The notes under the pieces were generated by a model. The model searched no databases. It had not been told where the DNA came from and was given only the letters and a program-made list of their open reading frames with translations. A stretch of 10,536 bases of DNA from positions 1 to 10,536 of the forward strand of contig JBJDYV010000052.1 in assembly GCA_051867655.1 (NCBI GenBank), read 5' to 3'. This stretch comes from JAJPXI01 sp051867655 (lineage in GTDB: Bacteria; Bacillota; Clostridia; Oscillospirales; Oscillospiraceae). Position numbers and translations under genes: made by a program. How positions within the stretch are numbered: the stretch's first letter is position 1; every line of letters starts with the position of its first letter. This document shows, piece after piece, positions 7,163-10,536 of the stretch.

Positions 7163-8629
7163 ATGAACATTCCGGAAGTAAAGCTTGGCATTATCGCGGT
7201 CTCCCGTGACTGCTTCCCCATTGCCCTGTCACAGCAGCGCCGCAAGAACATCGTTGCTGCCTACGGCGAGGGAATCTACGAGTGCCCCATTACGGTAGAG
7301 AATGAAAAAGACGCCCTGGCTGCCCTGGCAGACGTGCGGGAAGCCGGTGTCAACGCACTGGTGGTGTTCCTGGGCAACTTCGGCCCGGAGACGCCCGAAA
7401 CTCTGCTGGTGAAGAAATTCCATGGTCCCGCCATGTGCATTGCCGCCGCGGAAGGAGACGGGGATCTGATCAATGGCCGTGGCGACGCCTACTGCGGCAT
7501 GCTGAATTGTTCTTACAATCTGGGCATGCGCCACTTGAAGGCCTATATTCCCGAGTACCCCGTGGGAACTGCCCAGGAGTGCGCCGATATGATCCGGGAG
7601 TTTGTTCCTATCGCCCGAGCCATCATCGGTGTGAAGAATCTGAAGATCATCACCTTCGGCCCCCGGCCCCAGGACTTCTTCGCCTGCAACGCCCCCATCA
7701 AGGGCCTGTACGAGCTGGGTGTCGAGGTTGAGGAGAACTCCGAGCTGGACCTGCTGGTTGCCTACAAGGCCCATGCCGGTGACAAGCGTATCCCTGAGGT
7801 TGTCGAGGATATGCAGAAGGAAATGAACGGTCAAATCTATCCTGACCTCCTGGAGCGGATGGCACAGTTTGAGTTGACCCTCCTGGACTGGGCAGAGCAG
7901 CACAAGGGCGCGAGAAAGTACGTGGCCTTTGCTGACAAGTGCTGGCCTGCCTTCCCCGAGCAGTTCGGCTTCGAGCCCTGCTATGTCAACTCCCGTCTGG
8001 CTTCCCGGGGCATTCCTGTGGCCTGCGAGGTGGATATCTACGGCGCGCTTTCTGAGTACATCGGCGCCTGCATTACCGGCGATGCGGTGACCTTGTTGGA
8101 CATCAATAACTCTGTCCCCAAGTACCTCTACGACGAGGACATTGCAGGCAAGTTCCCCTACGACATTAAGGATACCTTCATGGGCTTCCACTGCGGCAAT
8201 ACGCCAAGCTGCAAGATGTGTTCCGGCTGCGGCGTGAAATATCAGCTGATCCAGAATCGCTTGCTGGAAAACGGCGGTACTCCCGACTTCACCCGTGGTA
8301 CCCTGGAGGGCGACATTGCCGCTTCCGACATCACCTTCTACCGGCTCCAGTGCGACAGTGAGGGCAATCTCCGTTCCTACATTGCCGAGGGCGAGGTGCT
8401 GCCTGTTGCCACCCGTAGTTTTGGCGGCATCGGTGTGTTTGCCATTCCGGAAATGGGCCGGTTCTACCGCCATGTGCTGATCCAGAAGCGGTATCCCCAC
8501 CACGGGGCCGTGGCCTTTGCCCACTGCGGCAAGGCGCTGTTTGAGGTGCTGAAGTATCTGGGGGTCTCCGATATTGCCTACAATCAGCCCAAGAGCCAGC
8601 CCTATCCCACGGAAAATCCCTTTGTATAA
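7163..8629 (+). CDS. L-fucose/L-arabinose isomerase family protein
   Basis: This 488-residue soluble enzyme resembles the L-fucose/L-arabinose isomerase superfamily, whose members interconvert aldoses and ketoses with a divalent metal, usually Mn2+. The start KLGIIAVSRDCFP and the NALVVFLGNFGPE segment (about residues 60-76) form the N-terminal Rossmann-like part. The likely metal ligands are E289 in ACEVDIYGA, D313 in LLDINNS, H343 in GFHCGNT, and H446 or H447 in RYPHHGA. Its length is near AraA (about 500) and shorter than FucI (about 590). A cysteine group C344, C350, C353 and C356 lies just after H343. No XylA-type isomerase is visible, and this gene sits between xylulokinase and transketolase, so it may make the D-xylulose that XylB uses. 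L-arabinose, L-fucose, D-arabinose or galactose remain possible substrates. AAGGAG at 7148-7153 supports the ATG. Its own substrate is not proven. Confidence 0.85.
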   Translation: MNIPEVKLGIIAVSRDCFPIALSQQRRKNIVAAYGEGIYECPITVENEKDALAALADVREAGVNALVVFLGNFGPETPETLLVKKFHGPAMCIAAAEGDGDLINGRGDAYCGMLNCSYNLGMRHLKAYIPEYPVGTAQECADMIREFVPIARAIIGVKNLKIITFGPRPQDFFACNAPIKGLYELGVEVEENSELDLLVAYKAHAGDKRIPEVVEDMQKEMNGQIYPDLLERMAQFELTLLDWAEQHKGARKYVAFADKCWPAFPEQFGFEPCYVNSRLASRGIPVACEVDIYGALSEYIGACITGDAVTLLDINNSVPKYLYDEDIAGKFPYDIKDTFMGFHCGNTPSCKMCSGCGVKYQLIQNRLLENGGTPDFTRGTLEGDIAASDITFYRLQCDSEGNLRSYIAEGEVLPVATRSFGGIGVFAIPEMGRFYRHVLIQKRYPHHGAVAFAHCGKALFEVLKYLGVSDIAYNQPKSQPYPTENPFV

Positions 8630-8637
8630 ACAGGAAG

Positions 8638-8643
8638 AAGGGG
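8638..8643 (+). promoter_or_regulatory. Ribosome binding site for a TTG start of the transketolase N subunit
   Basis: AAGGGG lies 5 nt before TTG 8649. No in-frame ATG or GTG occurs between the isomerase stop and this point. The next in-frame ATG (8682) would cut into the conserved N-terminal helix. Confidence 0.6.
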
Positions 8644-8648
8644 TTGAA

Positions 8649-9497
8649 TTGGTTCCGAAAGAAAAGAAACAGCTGCAATGCATGGCCTGCCGGGTGCGCA
8701 TGGGCGTGATCGAAGCTACCCATGGAGCGAAAGCGGGACATCCCGGCGGCAGTTTATCCGCCGCCGACATGTTTACCTATCTGTATTTCAAGGAAATGAA
8801 CATAGATCCTGAGAATCCCAAATGGGAGGACAGGGATCGGTTTGTTCTCAGCAAGGGCCACACGGCTCCAGGCTTGTATTCCGCCTTAGCGCTGCGGGGC
8901 TTTTTCCCCGTCTCCGATCTGCCTACCCTGCGGCACATCGACAGCTATCTCCAGGGGCATCCCAATATGCACACGGTCCCCGGCGTGGATATGTCCACCG
9001 GCTCCCTTGGGCAGGGGGTATCCTGCGCCTGCGGCATGGCCCTGGGAGCCAAACACCGGGGGAAGAATTTCCGGGTGTATACGCTGCTGGGGGACGGAGA
9101 GATCCAGGAGGGCCAGGTCTGGGAGGCTTTTCTATTCGCCCACCAGTACAAGCTGGACAACCTGTGCGTCATCATCGACAACAACGGCCTGCAGATCGAC
9201 GGCAAGATTTCGGACGTTATGAGTCCCTATCCCATCCCGGACAAGCTGCGCTCCTTCGGCTTCCACGTGGAGGAGATCGACGGCCATGACTTTGACCAGA
9301 TCGAAGCGGCCCTGAACATGGCCCGAGCCGTCCGGGGAAAGCCCAGCGCCATCGTGATGAAGACCGTGAAGGGAAAGGACGTTTCCTTTATGGAGAACAG
9401 CGTCCAGTGGCACGGCAAAGCCCCCAATGACGCGGAATACCTCCAGGCGATGTCAGAGCTGGGAGAAAAACTGTTTGCGCTGGAGGTGCGGCAATGA
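8649..9497 (+). CDS. Transketolase, N-terminal subunit (TTG start)
   Basis: The 282-residue product is the thiamine-diphosphate pyrophosphate-binding half of a split transketolase; with the next gene it forms the full enzyme. The pair moves two-carbon units between ketose and aldose phosphates in the non-oxidative pentose phosphate pathway, using xylulose 5-phosphate as donor. It contains MACRVRMGVIEATHGAKAGHPGGSLSAAD near the N terminus, SKGHTAPGLYSALALRG, and the cofactor motif GDGEIQEGQVWEA (D149) followed by IDNNGLQIDG (N178/N179) for Mg2+-ThDP binding. Length fits the N subunit (about 270-290). The chosen start is TTG 8649, giving VPKEKKQLQCMAC after the initiator. An upstream TTG at 8574 lies inside the isomerase gene and has no good ribosome site. 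The stop overlaps the next start by 4 nt (ATGA), so translation is probably coupled. Confidence 0.9.
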   Translation: MVPKEKKQLQCMACRVRMGVIEATHGAKAGHPGGSLSAADMFTYLYFKEMNIDPENPKWEDRDRFVLSKGHTAPGLYSALALRGFFPVSDLPTLRHIDSYLQGHPNMHTVPGVDMSTGSLGQGVSCACGMALGAKHRGKNFRVYTLLGDGEIQEGQVWEAFLFAHQYKLDNLCVIIDNNGLQIDGKISDVMSPYPIPDKLRSFGFHVEEIDGHDFDQIEAALNMARAVRGKPSAIVMKTVKGKDVSFMENSVQWHGKAPNDAEYLQAMSELGEKLFALEVRQ

Positions 9498-10435
9498 ACG
9501 AAATGCGGAAAATTGCTACCCGGGACAGCTATGGAAACGCCCTGGCGGAGCTGGGACAGGCCCATGAGGATCTGGTGGTGCTGGACGCGGACCTGGCAAA
9601 CGCCACCAAAACCGTCACCTTCCAAAAGGCTTTTCCCAACCGTCATTACGACTGTGGTATCGCGGAAGCGGATATGATGTGTGTAGCCGCTGGCCTGTCC
9701 ACCGTTGGCCTGGTGCCTTTCGTATCCTCCTTTGCCATGTTTGCTGCCGGGCGGGCCTTTGAGCAGGTGCGCAATTCCATCGGATATCCCCATCTGAACG
9801 TGAAAATCGGCGCCACCCACGGCGGCATCTCCGTTGGTGAGGACGGGGCCAGCCACCAGTGCTGTGAGGACTTCGCCCTGATGCGCTCCATCCCCGGCAT
9901 GGTGGTCATGAGCCCGGCAGATGATGTGGAGGCAAGGGCCATGGTAAAGGCTGCTTATGCCTATGAAGGTCCTGTATATATGCGGTTTGGCCGTGCAGCC
10001 GTGCCTGTGATTCACGAGGAGGACTATTCCTTCCAAATTGGGAAAGGAGAAGTCCTGCGGGAAGGCAGCGATATTGCCATCATCGCCAATGGGATGCTGG
10101 TCTGTGAGGCTGCTAAAGCCGCAGAATCTCTGGCTCAGATGGGAATTGATGCCATGGTTATCAATATGGCAACCATCAAACCCCTGGATGAAGAACTGGT
10201 ACTCAGCGCTGCAAAGAAATGCGGCAGAGTGATTACTTGTGAAGAACACTCCATATTTGGCGGGTTGGGGGAGGCAGTTGCTTCCTTGCTGGCTAGAAAA
10301 CATCCTACCAGAGTGGAATGCATTGGCGTCAACGACGAGTTCGGTCATTCCGGTCCTGCAGGGGCCTTGATGAAGCAATTTGGCTTGTGTGCGGAACATA
10401 TTACAGCTGTTGCGCAGGAGATTTGCAAAGAATAA
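9494..10435 (+). CDS. Transketolase, C-terminal subunit
   Basis: This 313-residue protein is the pyrimidine-binding and C-terminal half of the split transketolase. It carries LDADLANATKT, then CGIAEADMMCVAAGLSTVG with E58 as the glutamate that activates the aminopyrimidine of thiamine diphosphate. The stretch GATHGGISVGEDGASHQCCEDFALMRSIPGM (about 112-142) is typical of transketolase and related enzymes, and a C-terminal transketolase domain follows from about residue 180. It lacks the N-terminal cofactor region, which the preceding gene supplies. The ATG overlaps the stop of that gene (ATGA), and GGAGGTG at 9482-9488 is its ribosome binding site; a second in-frame ATG at 9503 is less well placed. 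1-deoxyxylulose-5-phosphate synthase is unlikely because that enzyme is a single chain of about 600 residues. The gene is last in the run. Confidence 0.93.
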   Translation: MNEMRKIATRDSYGNALAELGQAHEDLVVLDADLANATKTVTFQKAFPNRHYDCGIAEADMMCVAAGLSTVGLVPFVSSFAMFAAGRAFEQVRNSIGYPHLNVKIGATHGGISVGEDGASHQCCEDFALMRSIPGMVVMSPADDVEARAMVKAAYAYEGPVYMRFGRAAVPVIHEEDYSFQIGKGEVLREGSDIAIIANGMLVCEAAKAAESLAQMGIDAMVINMATIKPLDEELVLSAAKKCGRVITCEEHSIFGGLGEAVASLLARKHPTRVECIGVNDEFGHSGPAGALMKQFGLCAEHITAVAQEICKE

Positions 10436-10495
10436 GAAGAATACAATAGGGATTGTTGAAATTTCAATGCGTTAAAATACCACTATCCATAACTC

Positions 10496-10536
10496 GGGCG
10501 CAAGCAGTGAATCCGCTGCTTGCGTCCTATGTTTTT
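10496..10536 (+). terminator. Intrinsic terminator at the end of the operon
   Basis: GGGCGCAAGCAG (10496-10507) pairs with CTGCTTGCGTCC (10516-10527) over 12 pairs with one G-U, around an 8-nt loop. A T-rich tail TATGTTTTT follows to the window end. It lies about 60 nt after the transketolase stop, so it very likely ends transcription of the whole run. The tail may continue past the window. Confidence 0.85.

Noticed and set aside
7229..8770. A long minus-strand open frame (513 codons) antisense to the isomerase gene
   Set aside because: It mirrors a well-supported plus-strand enzyme, has no recognisable domain, and arises from the GC-biased codon use of the opposite strand. The same applies to the minus-strand frames at 3105-4040, 4050-5051, 4903-6012 and 9227-10399.
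882..10435. A sulfoquinovose (sulfo-transketolase) pathway, suggested by GH31 + isomerase + split transketolase
   Set aside because: The GH31 catalytic surroundings (WLDNSEPD, IWSGD) look like alpha-xylosidase and not sulfoquinovosidase, and no sulfoacetaldehyde reductase or sulfosugar transporter is visible. The xylulokinase gives a simpler explanation.
9494..10435. 1-deoxy-D-xylulose-5-phosphate synthase or a pyruvate dehydrogenase beta subunit
   Set aside because: The split arrangement, the lengths of the two subunits and the GATHGGISVGEDGASHQ stretch match two-subunit transketolase.
10442..10478. A promoter for a downstream gene (TACAAT at 10442 or TAAAAT at 10473)
   Set aside because: Neither -10-like box has a -35 at suitable spacing, and a strong terminator follows directly.

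Overview
The window is a compact, plus-strand-only catabolic locus from a fairly GC-rich Gram-positive anaerobe, most likely a gut Clostridia member (Oscillospirales/Ruminococcaceae or a relative). This rests on strong AGGAGG-type ribosome binding sites, a two-subunit transketolase, a YesL/DUF624 membrane protein, a DUF4867 protein, and closely packed genes with an ATGA overlap. No mobile element, CRISPR array, tRNA or rRNA is visible. The taxonomic placement is inferred from gene content only.

Layout. Positions 1-67 are an upstream leader or intercistronic stretch with a strong GCAA-loop hairpin. A YesL-type membrane protein follows (68-727). After a 154-nt gap comes a GH31 alpha-xylosidase-type glycosidase (882-2906), and after a 135-nt gap with a second hairpin a GH42 beta-galactosidase (3042-5006). 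Then come five tightly spaced genes: xylulokinase (5020-6504), a DUF4867 protein (6510-7148), an L-fucose/L-arabinose isomerase-family protein (7163-8629), and the N- and C-terminal transketolase subunits (8649-9497, TTG start; 9494-10435). A good intrinsic terminator closes the run at 10496-10536.

How it could work together. Neither glycosidase has a signal peptide, so imported oligosaccharides would be trimmed inside the cell. GH42 would release beta-galactose and GH31 would release alpha-linked xylose. The released pentose would be isomerised, phosphorylated by xylulokinase to xylulose 5-phosphate and passed to transketolase. This fits a xylose-plus-galactose substrate such as xyloglucan-derived oligosaccharides. 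YesL-type genes often lie beside CUT1-type sugar ABC transporters, so a transporter may lie just upstream, outside the window.

The most unusual points are the lack of a recognisable XylA-type xylose isomerase, with an L-fucose/L-arabinose isomerase-fold enzyme in the position where one is needed, and a DUF4867 protein with a cupin-like His/Glu cluster between the kinase and that isomerase. The substrate and the roles of these two proteins are inferences.
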